Shown one piece after another: positions 1-10,682 of a stretch of DNA of 64,000 bases (the first letter of the stretch is position 1; each line of letters opens with the position of its first letter). The stretch comes from Limonium bicolor. Its lineage: Eukaryota > Streptophyta > Magnoliopsida > Caryophyllales > Plumbaginaceae. The stretch is taken from assembly GCA_023374045.1 (NCBI GenBank), contig CM041777.1, positions 104,486,046 through 104,550,045 of the forward strand, written 5' to 3'. Below the pieces are notes generated by a model, which had not been told where the DNA came from, ran no database searches, and worked only from the letters and a program-made list of their open reading frames with translations. Position numbers and translations under genes: made by a program.

Positions 1-401
1 TACTTGTACGAGGGAAGTGGAAAATAAGATATCTTAGAATAAATACTTTTTCATTGTTATCATATCACATATTTATTAGTCAATATATTGTCCATGAAGA
101 CACTAGATCTCTATTTGCTCATATATTATAAACGATTAATTATTTTTTCTAAATTGTTCAATTTTAAGATTTTGAAGAGTATATCAAAGGGACATTTGGT
201 TTGTATTAGGAAATAAAATGGAATTAAGAAAGAGAATATGGGGAAAGAAAATAATGCTCTTCTTTATGTGATTAAAAGAAAACAAATCACCCAAAAAATT
301 AACAGTCACTAATTAATAATAACTGGTTATCAATCAAATACCCGTCAATGATGTCAATTACTGGTCAAATAGTTTAGGAACGAGAATCTTAGCATTAAAT
401 T
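1..401. other. Intergenic, nothing recognised
   Basis: AT-rich sequence with no convincing coding region or repeat. A few CCGGTCAA/GGTCAATG-like words begin near 340 and continue into the MITE-like element that follows. Confidence 0.5.
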
Positions 402-779
402 GAGGGGCGTTTGTTTCAAGCAAGGATAACGGAATGAAATCAGGAAAGAGAATTAAGAGGAATGGAAAAGAATTCCCTTCGATTTTCCCAGTTGTTTGTT
501 TGAGATGGGGGAAATGAAATAAATTACTGGTCAACGGCCACCGGTCAATGGTTAACAGTTGCCGGTTGCCAGTCAACAGTCATTAATTACCAGCCAGCAT
601 GCACCATTTAGTGGTCAATGGTCGTATGCCACCAGTCAAAGTGTACTGGGAAAAGGGAATCAAGATAGAGGGTTTTGGGTAATCCTATTCTCTTCCATTT
701 TCCTAGAAATAAGAAAAATTGACAAAATAAACAACCGGAAAGGAAATCAGAATTGATTACCCCAAAACAAACGCTCCCA
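402..779. mobile_element. MITE-like element, ~378 bp
   Basis: The left end reads GAGGGGCGTTTGTTT and the right end AAACAAACGCTCCCAA, an imperfect terminal inverted repeat of about 14 bp. Subterminal sequence is also loosely inverted: GGAATGGAAAAGAATTCCC on the left resembles the reverse of CCTATTCTCTTCCATTTTCC on the right. There is no coding capacity. The interior holds several GGTCAA/CCAGTCAA words around 530-640. This fits a miniature inverted-repeat element. I could not settle the target duplication, so the superfamily is left open. Confidence 0.5.
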
Positions 780-1014
780 ACTAGGTTTTAGTATAATCAC
801 AGTTTAGAATTAAACTAAAAGATTTTTAGTATAATCACATTTATTTTATTTTTCATTAAAAGTGGAATAAAATGATTAAACAAATAACATCAAAAAATTC
901 TTTTTTATTCTCTTAAAACAAACATCTCCTCAAATGATAGATTTTGAGTTTGATCATGTTTGTCATTTTGACGTGAATATGAATCGGTTTTTCAATTGTG
1001 CAACGCTCCCACAC

Positions 1015-2150
1015 CTAAGGTAGGAGTGGGATTGTGATTTGGCAGTCTCAATCAGCTGTTGATTGAACTGTTTTGTTGATTGGGGGTGCCTTTTTACTAT
1101 ATCAACTTTAAATGGTTGCAACTTTTAATATATAAGTCCAAAATGAAAAAAATTATATCACTGTTCATCTAAATTCAAGCTCTTTAAAATAAGACCACTC
1201 ATGATATGTTTTGACAACATTGAAAAAAAATCTATTTTTACATGTGTATGATGATACACTAAAATGATAATATGATTCATTAATTTTGATGTTAGGATCA
1301 ATTAAAACTGATATTATTATTCATTAACTAATAAGTGGTGAACTAGATTACAAACTTCATAACCGATAAAAAATCATTATTGTTTTGTAGTGTACAATTA
1401 TTGTTGTATGTTATATTTTAAACCTTATATGGTGAATCGTGTATTTTTCAAACATACCAAATATTGTTTTGTGTTATATTATTGTTTAATTTTTTTATAT
1501 GTTTACGTTGATACACTAATATAATTATATGATTTTGTTAAATTTGATATTATGATTCATTAAAATTGATATTATGATTCATTAATTAAGTGGTGAATTA
1601 GATAACAAACTTTGGAACCGATAAAATGTCATTATTATTTTGTAGTGTATTATTATTGTTATATGGTGTATTTTAAACCTTCTATGGTGAATCATGTATT
1701 TTTCATACATGCCAAATATTATTTTGTGTTGTATTATTGTTTAAATTGTTTTTATTTTTACATGCTTATGATGATACACTAAAATGAAGATATGATTCAT
1801 TAATTTTGATATTATGATTAATTAAAATAGATATTATGATACACTAAAATGATGTTATATGTTTATAATGATACACTAAATTGATGTTAGGAATCATAAG
1901 TCTCATTAATATATATGGATATATACATGTAGTTAATATAAAATTTTAAGCTTCTAAAAACATATTTATGTTTGATCTTATTTTGAAAAGCTTGAATTTA
2001 GATGAATAATTATGTTAAAGTTTTTTATTTTAAACTTATATTTTAAAAATATAATAATTTAAAATTAATATAACAAAAAATAACCCAGTCAACAGCTGAC
2101 TAGACCGCTGATTGGGTTGCCAACTAAGTTACCCGCTGCACCACCTAATC
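1015..2150. mobile_element. Long-TIR DNA element, MULE-like, non-autonomous
   Basis: The first and last ~150-180 bp are imperfect inverted repeats. TTCATCTAAATTCAAGC near 1160-1180 is the reverse complement of sequence near 1984-2006, and the CAATCAGC/CAGCTGTTGA blocks near 1050 have counterparts near 2090-2115. Long TIRs around a non-coding core are typical of non-autonomous Mutator-like or foldback elements. The ends and any 9-bp target duplication are not resolved. The right end lies directly beside the 3' end of the LINE that follows. Confidence 0.45.
1235..1860. repeat. Tandem ~260-bp repeat, 2 full units plus a partial
   Basis: GATACACT occurs at 1253, 1510 and 1773, giving periods of 257 and 263 bp. 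Each unit continues in the same order through a GATTCATTAA block, AAGTGGTGAA, CCGATAAAA, TTTTGTAGTGTA, TTTTAAACCTT, ATGGTGAATC, a GTATTTTTC block and TTTTGTGTT. The third copy breaks off after about 100 bp. The array is the core of the long-TIR element. Confidence 0.7.
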
Positions 2151-2184
2151 AATAGACAAATGTTTTTTAAAAGGATGTGATATA

Positions 2185-2703
2185 TTAAGTGCAAAGTTTA
2201 TGTACAAATTCCGGGATAGAACCTAAAAGCCATGAACACCGCTGTTGTGAAGTGCGTGCATGGTTGGCAAGAAAATGTGTCGATACATTGTCTGTTCTAG
2301 GAACGAAAAACCATCTAACGTTTGAAAACCTAGATATGTTCCTAGACAAACGATTAAGGATAAATATTGTTGATTGAAGAAGAGTCGATGAGGTGCCGGA
2401 GCTGAGAAAATCCGCCAGTGGCTTGCAGTCCATTAGGACTCGAACATTGGTATAAGGAAGAGCAGTAGCTGCTTGTAAGGCTAATTCAACAGCCAAAGCT
2501 TCTGCATCGGTGGGAGTACAATCAGCTACGAGTCCGTGAACACCTGCGTAAATTAACTGATTGTTACAAGCTCCACAGTAGCCCATCCCTACACGAGAAT
2601 CATTGTCCACACTTGCATCAACAAATTTTATAACCAGTCCATATGCTGTTGTCGATGGGCTTTTAACATAGTAGAAGATGAGGGAGTATAAGAAGTAGAA
2701 CAC
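2185..2703 (-). pseudogene. LINE ORF2 C-terminus: RNase H (RVT_3)
   Basis: A 172-codon open segment matches the plant LINE RNase H-like domain. FVDAS near residue 28 supplies the first Asp, the acidic DAEALAVELAL helix the Glu, and LMDCK the next Asp; a degenerate N..THFLANHA block stands where the family has AH.LA. The preceding zf-RVT and RT fragments are separated from it by frame breaks, so it is a remnant of ORF2 and not a gene. The family role is to degrade RNA in RNA:DNA hybrids during target-primed reverse transcription. Confidence 0.8.
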
Positions 2704-3781
2704 TACAAGTAACTATCAGCTTGACACCATCCACATGCTAGAGAGTTGGTCTTCCCAAAATTCAACTGACAACGGGCATACCATAGATGCCATATGAGCT
2801 CAGTGAGGGACTGAAGCTCTCGAGGGCAAGAGTGAAGACAGGTATTGAAGAACCAGTTGAGGAAACCTTGATCAGTGGTAATAGTGGATGGAAATGAAAG
2901 CTTCATCATTGCTCAGTATGGTCTGACCTATGAACACCGTGCAAGAGCATGAAGAATAGTTTCTGGTTGCCCACAACCTTTACACTAGACATCCATTGGG
3001 ATGTGAATCCGATCATGGATAACTGTTTTTGTTGGAAGAATGCCCCGAAGTAGTTTCCAACCCAGTAGTTTAATACATGGAGGGAGTTCCGTATTAGACA
3101 ATCGTTTATTTGCCTTACCAAGCAAGGAGGAAGAAGTTGAAGTTGAAGAGATTGCCCGACGTGCTTGTAAATCTACATGATAGGCTTTCTTGACTAAGTA
3201 TAGACCCGAGGGAGTGAAACCCCAATACCATTTATCAGCTGGCGGATGTTGCGGTGATAGACAAAGGGCCAGTTCAATAGGAGTTTGCAAGATCAGAGAA
3301 ACATCGTCCGGGGAAAACCAACTGTTGATAAGCGCGTTGTGCATTCCAGGTGTACCCTGAGGTAAATGAGGGTGGCCACAGTCCCATATTTGCGCACTGC
3401 TGGAGGAACACTCCCAAGAAACAATTGTTCTCCAGGTTTAGTCCCTAACCAGTGATCTGTTAGCTTAGTAGTAATACCTGTAAATATATGCTTAAGACCA
3501 CCCAGGTCAATCAAATCTCTTGTACTAAGCAATGCTTTCCGAATTGGGCTAGCTGATGACGCTGGCTTGATATGTAGCAAAGGTGTATTTGTGATGTATT
3601 TTTCGTGGTAAAACTTGGAGAGCAAAGTGCTTGGTTCTGAAAATATTCTCCATAACTGTTTTGTAAGAAGCGCACGATTAAAACTTCTTAGATCCCTAAA
3701 ACCCAACCCTCCTCCTTCGGTAGAGTTGCATAAATCGACCCATTTCTTGCAGTGGATGGAAGTTTTAGTTATAGATCCACC
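2704..3781 (-). pseudogene. LINE ORF2 zf-RVT and linker region, broken
   Basis: At least three overlapping open segments (2703-2909, 2985-3344, 3293-3706) in different frames give sequences typical of the part between RT and RNase H in plant LINEs. They include a GFRDLRSFNRALLTKQLWR-like block near 3700-3650 and a LGWKLLRGILPT block near 3060 that matches the usual W(K)..LPT. The frame changes show accumulated indels. It has no function apart from the LINE. Confidence 0.75.
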
Positions 3782-5057
3782 TTACCAGAATCTAGCCAGT
3801 AGCTGCTCGATTTGCTTGAGTAGAGTCCTTGGCAAGAGTAAGATAGACATTACATGGGTTGGGATTGCCTGAAGCACTAACTTGATCAGCAAGGTCCTGC
3901 CTGCATGTGAAACTTTATGACCCCATGTTGGAATTCGCTTAGACACGCGATCCTTGATATAGATGAAAATGGAAGAACCATTCTTTCCAACATTGCTTGG
4001 GAAACCTAAGTAGATGCCAAATTCTGTTACCTGTCGTGTGCATAGTATAGTGGTCAACTCCCTCTTAAGAGTTGGCAAGAGGCTGGTGGAGAACATTAAC
4101 CCAGATTTTTCTAGATTAATGCATTAGCCTGAGCTTCCGTAAAAGATTGCAAGGTGTCAGAAAGAAATTGTGCATTAGTTGTAGTGGCTGCACCAAATAA
4201 AAGACAATCATCTGCAAATAGTAAGTTGTTGATAGATAAAGTGGAGCCTTTAAGTTGAAAACCGTGAAAAAGACCAACATCATTAGCCAAAGTGAGATTA
4301 GATGTCAACATTCCATGCAAAATGAATAGGAAGGGGGATAAGGGATCACCCTGCCTAATTCCTCTTCCTGGCGAGAAAGTGAAACCCGGGTATCCATTGA
4401 TCAAAACTGCAGAACTAACTGAAGTAATACACTTAGAACCAAATTTACCCAGGAAGGCTGGGAACCCATACTGTGAAGTACGTGAATGATGAAGTTCCAC
4501 TCCAATATGTCAAATGCTTTTGACATTTCCACCTAGTAAGCAAAATGACCCTTTGTTTTAGCTTTTGAGTGGCGCATGGAGCATAAAATCTCATGGGCCA
4601 GCATAATCTGATCAGAAATGAGGCGCTGCCTAACAAATGCCCCTTGATGATCTGAAATAACATGAGGCATTACGTCAGTAATTCGGTTAACCAGGACTTT
4701 AGAGATCACCCTATAAATGGTATTGCACAAAGAAATAGGGCGGTAGTCAGTGATGGACAAAGCAGAAGGTTTCTGTGGTATAAGAGCAATGTGAGTATGA
4801 TTTATCCCTGCTGGCAACACTCCAGTGTTGAGAAAGTGTAAATTTGTGTCCACATAATCGTCCCCCACCAATGGCCATAAAGTTCGTAAAAAACCCCATT
4901 AAGGCCATCTGGACCTGGAGGTTTCCGTGGATGTAGCTGAGTGTAGGCAAGTAAAACCTCATCCCTTGTGTATGGCTCTCCTATGGAATTATAGAGACCA
5001 ACTGGATCTCTACCCTCCACACACGCAAGTAAATGTGGATCCAATGATGGCTGTGAA
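3782..5057 (-). pseudogene. LINE ORF2 reverse transcriptase, broken
   Basis: The N-terminal RT part (near 5030-4880) has PPGPDGLNGVFYE, matching the family's K.PGPDG...F. The middle has the SITDYRPISLCNTIYRVISK and DHQGAFVRQRLISDQ blocks near 4760-4620. The catalytic LLFADDCLLFGAA block is near 4210-4180. Fragments lie in several frames (4802-5044, 4533-4871, 4111-4500, 3782-4096), so at least three indels separate them. The upstream edge stops exactly at the insertion site, and the frame resumes on the far side of the nested element at 10683. Confidence 0.88.
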
Positions 5058-6565
5058 TGAAATACCCCTAAATTAATTTAAATTAATTTAGGGGATTTCT
5101 TTTATTAAAATTAATTATTATTATATGGAATTATGAATATTAAATTATTATATGGAATTGTGAAATTTATTTAGGGGTTTCTCCTATTTAACCCTAATTA
5201 TTATACATTATTATATAGTATTATGAATTTAATAATAAGATTTATAAGTCAATAAATATAGGGAAAATTTATAAACACTCCAACTATGTTATAAAGATTT
5301 TAGGAAGTGTTGGAACATTGTTTTGAAACATAAAAGTCAATATAAAATTCAAGAAACCTTAAAGCTTATTAAGCCTTGCTAGAGTTGACTTTTTGAGAAT
5401 GGTCAAACCAGGCCATGAAACCTATACCAATAAATAGGTTATGGAAAACCATGAAGATCGATAAAAAGAACGTCAAAAACGGATCATCCTAGCCAAAGTT
5501 ATGCTAGATTGAAGTTTTGAGTCAAAATTTTTAAATCTGCCACGTGTCAAGCTCACACGCGCCCACACTTAGATAGATTTTATCTCCACGATTTTCGGAA
5601 CCGACTTTGCCCTAACTTGTGACCTCCATAACTTTCTCATCTTTTGGAATTTTTGAGTGCCGTCTTTTGCATTCTCTTTCTCCTTAATCTCCTCTTTGCA
5701 ACCATAACTCACACTAACCCTAACTCATCCTAAATCAACCGGAAATTCGATCCAAAGTAGCCACCCTGCAAAACCGTAACTGCAGTTTCCAGTTTTTCCC
5801 TTCGAATCAGGTAACTTCGTTTAGCCATAACTTCTTCGTTTCTCATCCAAATTTCATGTTCTTTAGCTCGTTTTAAAGAGCGCTAATCCCTCTACAACTT
5901 TCATGTTGATGACCAAATCTAATTCTCAATCATATGGAAGATATAGGCGTCTAAAGTTCCGACCTGATCTGGTCGCGTTTTGCCCAGAATTTTTCCAGAA
6001 ACGAGAAGGTAAACTCGTAAGTTTCGGGTTCGATTTCTTTCTGTGTGTTGCGAGTTAGGATGAGTTCTTGCTATCATTGTGTAGAGCTAAGTTTCCTCTT
6101 TAGATTAAGCCCAAGAAATAGTTCTAACTCCCTCTGTACTGTAAATTATAGTGTTGCAAAGTAGGCTACTCAATCGAGTTGTAAAGGGGGCATTTTTCCG
6201 GAAACCGAAAACAATTCCTTTCGATTCGAGCAATTCCGGTAAGTTTTCTTCAAATTCCTTCAACCTTGCTAAACTATGTTACATTATCGGTCAAAACCAT
6301 GATTCAATTGCATCAATTACGCTTTAGATTGAGTGAATTTGGGAGAATCGAATTCGAAAACTCTTAAGAACCCTAACCTCGAAATCGAATTCGAAAACCA
6401 TTGAATACTGCATTATAATTGGGGAAATTGGTATCATTAGAACCGTAATTGAATTTCGAAACCATAGAAACAAGAATCACTCAATTTGGTTCTGTAGATT
6501 GTGAGAAAAACGGGATTTAGTACTCGGTTTGGTAATTGAGTTCGCTGATGAACTCGATGCACAGG

Positions 6566-6600
6566 GGCCGTCCGATCTCGTTTTAAGAGATTGGACGGCC
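6566..6600. repeat. 14-bp-stem inverted repeat in the LTR-like element
   Basis: GGCCGTCCGATCTC at 6566-6579 pairs with GAGATTGGACGGCC at 6587-6600 across a 7-nt loop. The only imperfection would be a G-U pair in RNA. It is a GC-rich island in AT-rich sequence. Confidence 0.75.
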
Positions 6601-9407
6601 GAGATTAAAACATACCAGAATTAGTTTATATGGGTTTTAGTAAATTCCAGTAAATAGTCTTAACTTGTTGGGTTAATTTAAATATCTTCCCGAATGTATT
6701 TTGACTTGAAATTTTAACCATAGATTCCTTATTTTATCTAGTTTATTTTGATGTAAATTAATATGGTTTTGGAGTTTTTAAACATAAGTTATGATTTTTA
6801 CAAGTTACGGGTTTTCTGGAATTATTTGGCTAAATTTAAAAGATATTTTTATGAAATAAATTTTTTATAATATGTCTAAAATGTTATAGTTACTGTATAT
6901 TAATTTGGGAATTTTTGGGCAATGGTAAAAGGTTTTAAAAATTGTGTTTATGAGTTTTTCATAAGAATAACCTATAATATAAGGTTTTTAATGTTATCAA
7001 AAATTAAAGGGTAGTTGATTAATGAACTTTATAGGTTGGGAAAATATATAATAAGAATTAATTAACATTTAATACAGTATTTTTATAAATATTTTGGGTA
7101 TTAACTTTAAGTGAGGTAAAAATTGTTACATATATTTATATATATGTTTATATGAGAGAAATAAAATAGAAACTTATATTAAATCAAGGAATTTAACTAA
7201 ACTACATTTTATTTTATTATATAATATGGAAGCTAATATGTTTAACTAAAACTAAGGGAAATACTTTATTTTGTAAACCATAAATCAGTTGTGGATATGT
7301 CTAAAAGATATTAAATATAATTAAATACAATAGAATTTCTTAAAGAATGTTCTGGATAAATCTTAATATATGTAGATATATATATATATATTTATATATA
7401 TATAAATACAATAAAAATAGATAAAGGAAACAACATTCCTTGTGAGAAATATATAGGAAGGATATATATATATACGATAAATTAATAAATAAAAGGAATA
7501 AAATACCTTATAGAAAATATAATATGAAGGAATTAATGAGTTAAACTAAACCTCTACATAATACTAATAATAGAATACTATATGAGGTGGTATTATTTTA
7601 TGGTTATGAATTGAGTTTTTAGTTACCTTTGAATTTCTAGGATTTATATAAACAGTATTAATATACATGTATATATTTAGTCAGTGACCACAATGTAAAT
7701 CTATAATTGGGTTAAGAAATTAATAAGTTGAAATTTAGGAATATTTGTAATTAGTTTACATAAAGTGTTACACAAATAGATCTTATTATTTAATTGATAA
7801 TAAAATGAATGAAATACTTTTACATTTAAATGTTCTTATTATATAAACAATAATAAAGTAAATGAGTTACTTTTACATCTAAATGTGAAGAGGATAAATA
7901 AGTCTAGATTTAATCATTTCTTAATATTTATAGTATTGAGTAATAACTTAATCTTGTGATAAAATCATTAAAAGGATTATGATATAAACTAAATTAAACT
8001 ATGATTGGGGAATTGATCTAAATAATAATCCTTACGTTCTTAGAATTTGATAAGCCATATAAAATACATTTAATACCGATGTTCAGGATGTGAGTTTATA
8101 ATTAAGTAATGTATTTAGTAGTTAGAATTTATAAGAAGGTTTATAAATAGAAATTAGATACTTAAAATCTTTAAACCTTTAATTAGATGAAACTGATTAC
8201 GTAAGAGATTATATTGATTTACCTTTTTGACACTGGAAATATTAATGTGTCATTTGAATATAAGGTATGGGGATTTTCAGAACATATTATCTTATTACAT
8301 AATTAACAATTTCACTTATGAATCAGAATTTAGTTCTTAGATAAATTTTACCTTATGTCGAGATATAATGTTTATCCTAAAATACAATAAAGGAAATTAA
8401 TTTATTAAGTTATTCCTTTGAAACCTTTGGTCTTGTAAGTAATATAAAATGTATTTGAGACATAAGTTTATTAAAATTTAGTACAAAAGGATTATACATA
8501 CTCTATGGAGAGAATGTGTGTAAAAATTAAATACTTGGGAAAATTAAAATGTAAGTAAGGATACATAAAAAGGGTTATCTTAAAACACCTTATTATATAG
8601 GTAATAATTAAGCGAATAACATACTTTGTGGATACTAAGTAAAAGAGTTGGAAGGGTTTGAGTTAATTAAAATATAGTTGTTTCAGGATGAAGAGTAATT
8701 GAACATCTTAAGACAAGATAATTAAATGGTTATAATACTAAGTCATTCTAAAGTAAAGATAAAATAATTGAGTCTAGTAGTTGTCTCTAAATTCTAAGAT
8801 CAATGAAGTTGTAATGAAATGCATCTACGACACTATGATTCCGATATACAGGTTGTAGGTCTTAATTAAGTTAAGGGGAAGACTTAATCATAAAGGATTA
8901 TCTAGTAGATATTGATAAAATACATAATCATTACATTGTGAGATAATAGTATAGTATTATGGGATGAATCCATCATAGGTCATAATACAATGTTTATTCT
9001 AAATTAAGAATAAAGGTATTTAGCTTAAGATTAATATTGGAATTCTTAGATTTAATTATATAATGTAAACACATTTGTGTTATATAGGTCTCAAAAGTCT
9101 TGAATGTGGGGATTGTGGTTAAGTATGAATAAAGTGGATAGGAGTGGACAATTAGCAAATGTTAATCGAATACATTCCTTGATCTTACCACCTTGGGCTA
9201 TACAACGTTCTCAGATAACTCAAAGATTATACATAACATTATTTAAGTGAGGGCTTAAAAGATAATTGAGACTTTGAAATAAGAGTAAGGAGTTTATTTA
9301 AGCGTAACATAGGTTACAAGTGATTGATGGTAGATTACCTTTAATATTCTTCAGAGTACTGTTGATTGTTTGCGCAAGTTGATTAGAACTGCTACAGCGT
9401 TACCCAG

Positions 9408-9526
9408 GTACGATTTCTCGTACTCAGCTTGACGTGTTTTGGACTTTATGGAATGTTGGTACGATTTCTCGTACTCAGCTTGTTATGTTTTGGCCTTTAT
9501 GGAATGTTTTGTACGATTTCTCGTAC
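9408..9526 (+). repeat. Three copies of a GTACGA..TCGTAC hairpin
   Basis: GTACGATTTCTCGTAC occurs at 9408-9423, 9459-9474 and 9511-9526, with spacings of 51 and 52 bp. Each copy is a perfect 6-bp inverted repeat around TTTC. The spacers share TTTTGG(A/C)CTTTATGGAATG, so this is a 51-52-bp tandem unit with the hairpin kept identical. Confidence 0.85.
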
Positions 9527-9845
9527 TACGGTATTTTTGCTGGTTGACTTGTGGAATGTTTTGGAAACGCTAACTGACTTTAAGAGGAACTTCTAAAAAT
9601 AAAAAATGGTTGTGTGACTGACTCAGCTTGTGTGACTAACTGAGCCTTGGATGTGGAACTCACTTGGGTATTGGTTTCTTCTACTTGGTTGCCCGTTAGA
9701 CATTGGCTGCTTAGGGTTTACGCTTCTGCACTCTGTAGGACTGAGTGTTTTGGTATTGCTCTGGGTAGTTGGTGATCTAGCGGGATTTTTGGAAAAGGTC
9801 AATCTTGGAAATCTTTCTTTCGACGTGCGCGCGTCTTCAATGGTA

Positions 9846-10030
9846 ACAGTGAGGGGCTGTATATCCCCTGTCCCAAAAAGGGACGTGATAGACAGTGAGG
9901 GGCTGTATATCCCCTGTCCCAAAAAGGGGACGTGATAGACAGTGAGGGGCTGTATATCCCCTGTCCCCAAAGGGGACGTGATAAACAGTGAGGGGCTGTA
10001 TATCCCCTGTCCTAAAAGGACGTGATTGGC
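9846..10030 (+). repeat. 46-bp minisatellite, four units, two hairpins each
   Basis: Units start with ACAGTGAGGGG at 9846, 9892, 9939 and 9985. Each contains AGGGGCTGTATATCCCCT, an invertible 5-bp stem, followed by a second stem of the form GTCC..GGAC. The second stem varies while staying paired: GTCCC/GGGAC in unit 1, GTCCC/GGGGAC in unit 2, GTCCCC/GGGGAC in unit 3, GTCCT/AGGAC in unit 4. The array also happens to keep an antisense frame open, which I do not regard as coding. Confidence 0.85.
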
Positions 10031-10373
10031 GGTGGGGGCCATCTCTCCCAGTTGAATTATTCCACTCTTGAGTTCTTGGTTATTGGATCTGTTTAAACAT
10101 TCCTAGTCCTTTGTGGCTATCTGAGTTTTTCTACTCCTAACGGGAATTGGGTTTAACTAAGGAAATGTATGCTTACTAACTATGTGGTGTGACTACTTAA
10201 GTGGATGACTTGGTTTAGAAGTTCTCTATCTCTATCCTTGTCTTGTTTTCTTTTCTCTTTAACTTGATTGTTTTGAAGTGCTTTATCTCTGTTTTACTTT
10301 TAAGAGTTTGTTTTCATGTTACTGTTTATTTTGAAGAGTTATGTTTTATAAGTTTCTTTTTGGAGAATTGTAC

Positions 10374-10440
10374 CAGTTCCATTCCAGGGAACTGACCCGC
10401 CCCTCTCGGGGTGGGCTGCTTGGTTTCATCTTGCAGGTAC
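10374..10440 (+). promoter_or_regulatory. Twin hairpin plus CAGGTA module of the LTR-like element
   Basis: Hairpin 1 is CAGTTCC (10374-10380) with GGAACTG (10388-10394). Hairpin 2 is CCCGCCCC (10396-10403), loop TCTC, GGGGTGGG (10408-10415), an 8-bp stem with one G-T pair. A pyrimidine-rich stretch and TTGCAGGTAC follow, ending at 10440. The same order of two hairpins, then CAGGTA, appears in the copies at 30314-30341 and 61780-61806 on the minus strand with different stem sequences. Its role is unknown; it could be an RNA structure near LTR processing or a splice acceptor. Confidence 0.6.
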
Positions 10441-10682
10441 GAATTGACTTACAGGTGGCCACGACGAGCATGAGTGATTGGGATGGGATTAGGTCTATGG
10501 AGAGCGAATGTGTTTTATTGTTATGTTTTTGTTAAGTTTTCTCGAAGTTCAGACCGTAACTTAGTTAATTGTAAAGGTTGTAATTGGTGAGGTTGGTACC
10601 GGGTGTTTGGAGCCCGATGGTCTGTAGCACCTTTAGTTTATTTTCCGCTGTTGTTTTATTATTATAGGGGTGTTACAGTGAA

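Larger units (their letters stand above)
5058..10677 (+). mobile_element. Giant LTR-like element (probable solo LTR), 5620 bp
   Basis: The element begins TGAAATACCCC and ends AGGGGTGTTACA, so it has TG...CA ends. It is flanked by GTGAA at 5053-5057 and 10678-10682. Removing it and one GTGAA lets the LINE ORF2 codons continue in frame from an LFTSS block into LDPHLL. I see no gag, pol, PBS or PPT, and the first and last kilobase are not direct repeats, so it is not a complete LTR element. A solo LTR left by LTR-LTR recombination fits best. The GGGGTGTTACA end resembles Tekay-type chromovirus LTRs of plants, but that assignment is inference. Three more units in the window share the ends and some inner blocks. 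Confidence 0.8.

Noticed and set aside
9623..10042. 139-codon minus-strand open frame
   Set aside because: Its repeated protein pattern is only the translation of the 46-bp hairpin minisatellite, which has no stops in that frame.
5058..10677. Full-length LTR retrotransposon
   Set aside because: The first and last kilobase are not direct repeats, and no PBS, PPT, gag or pol was found.
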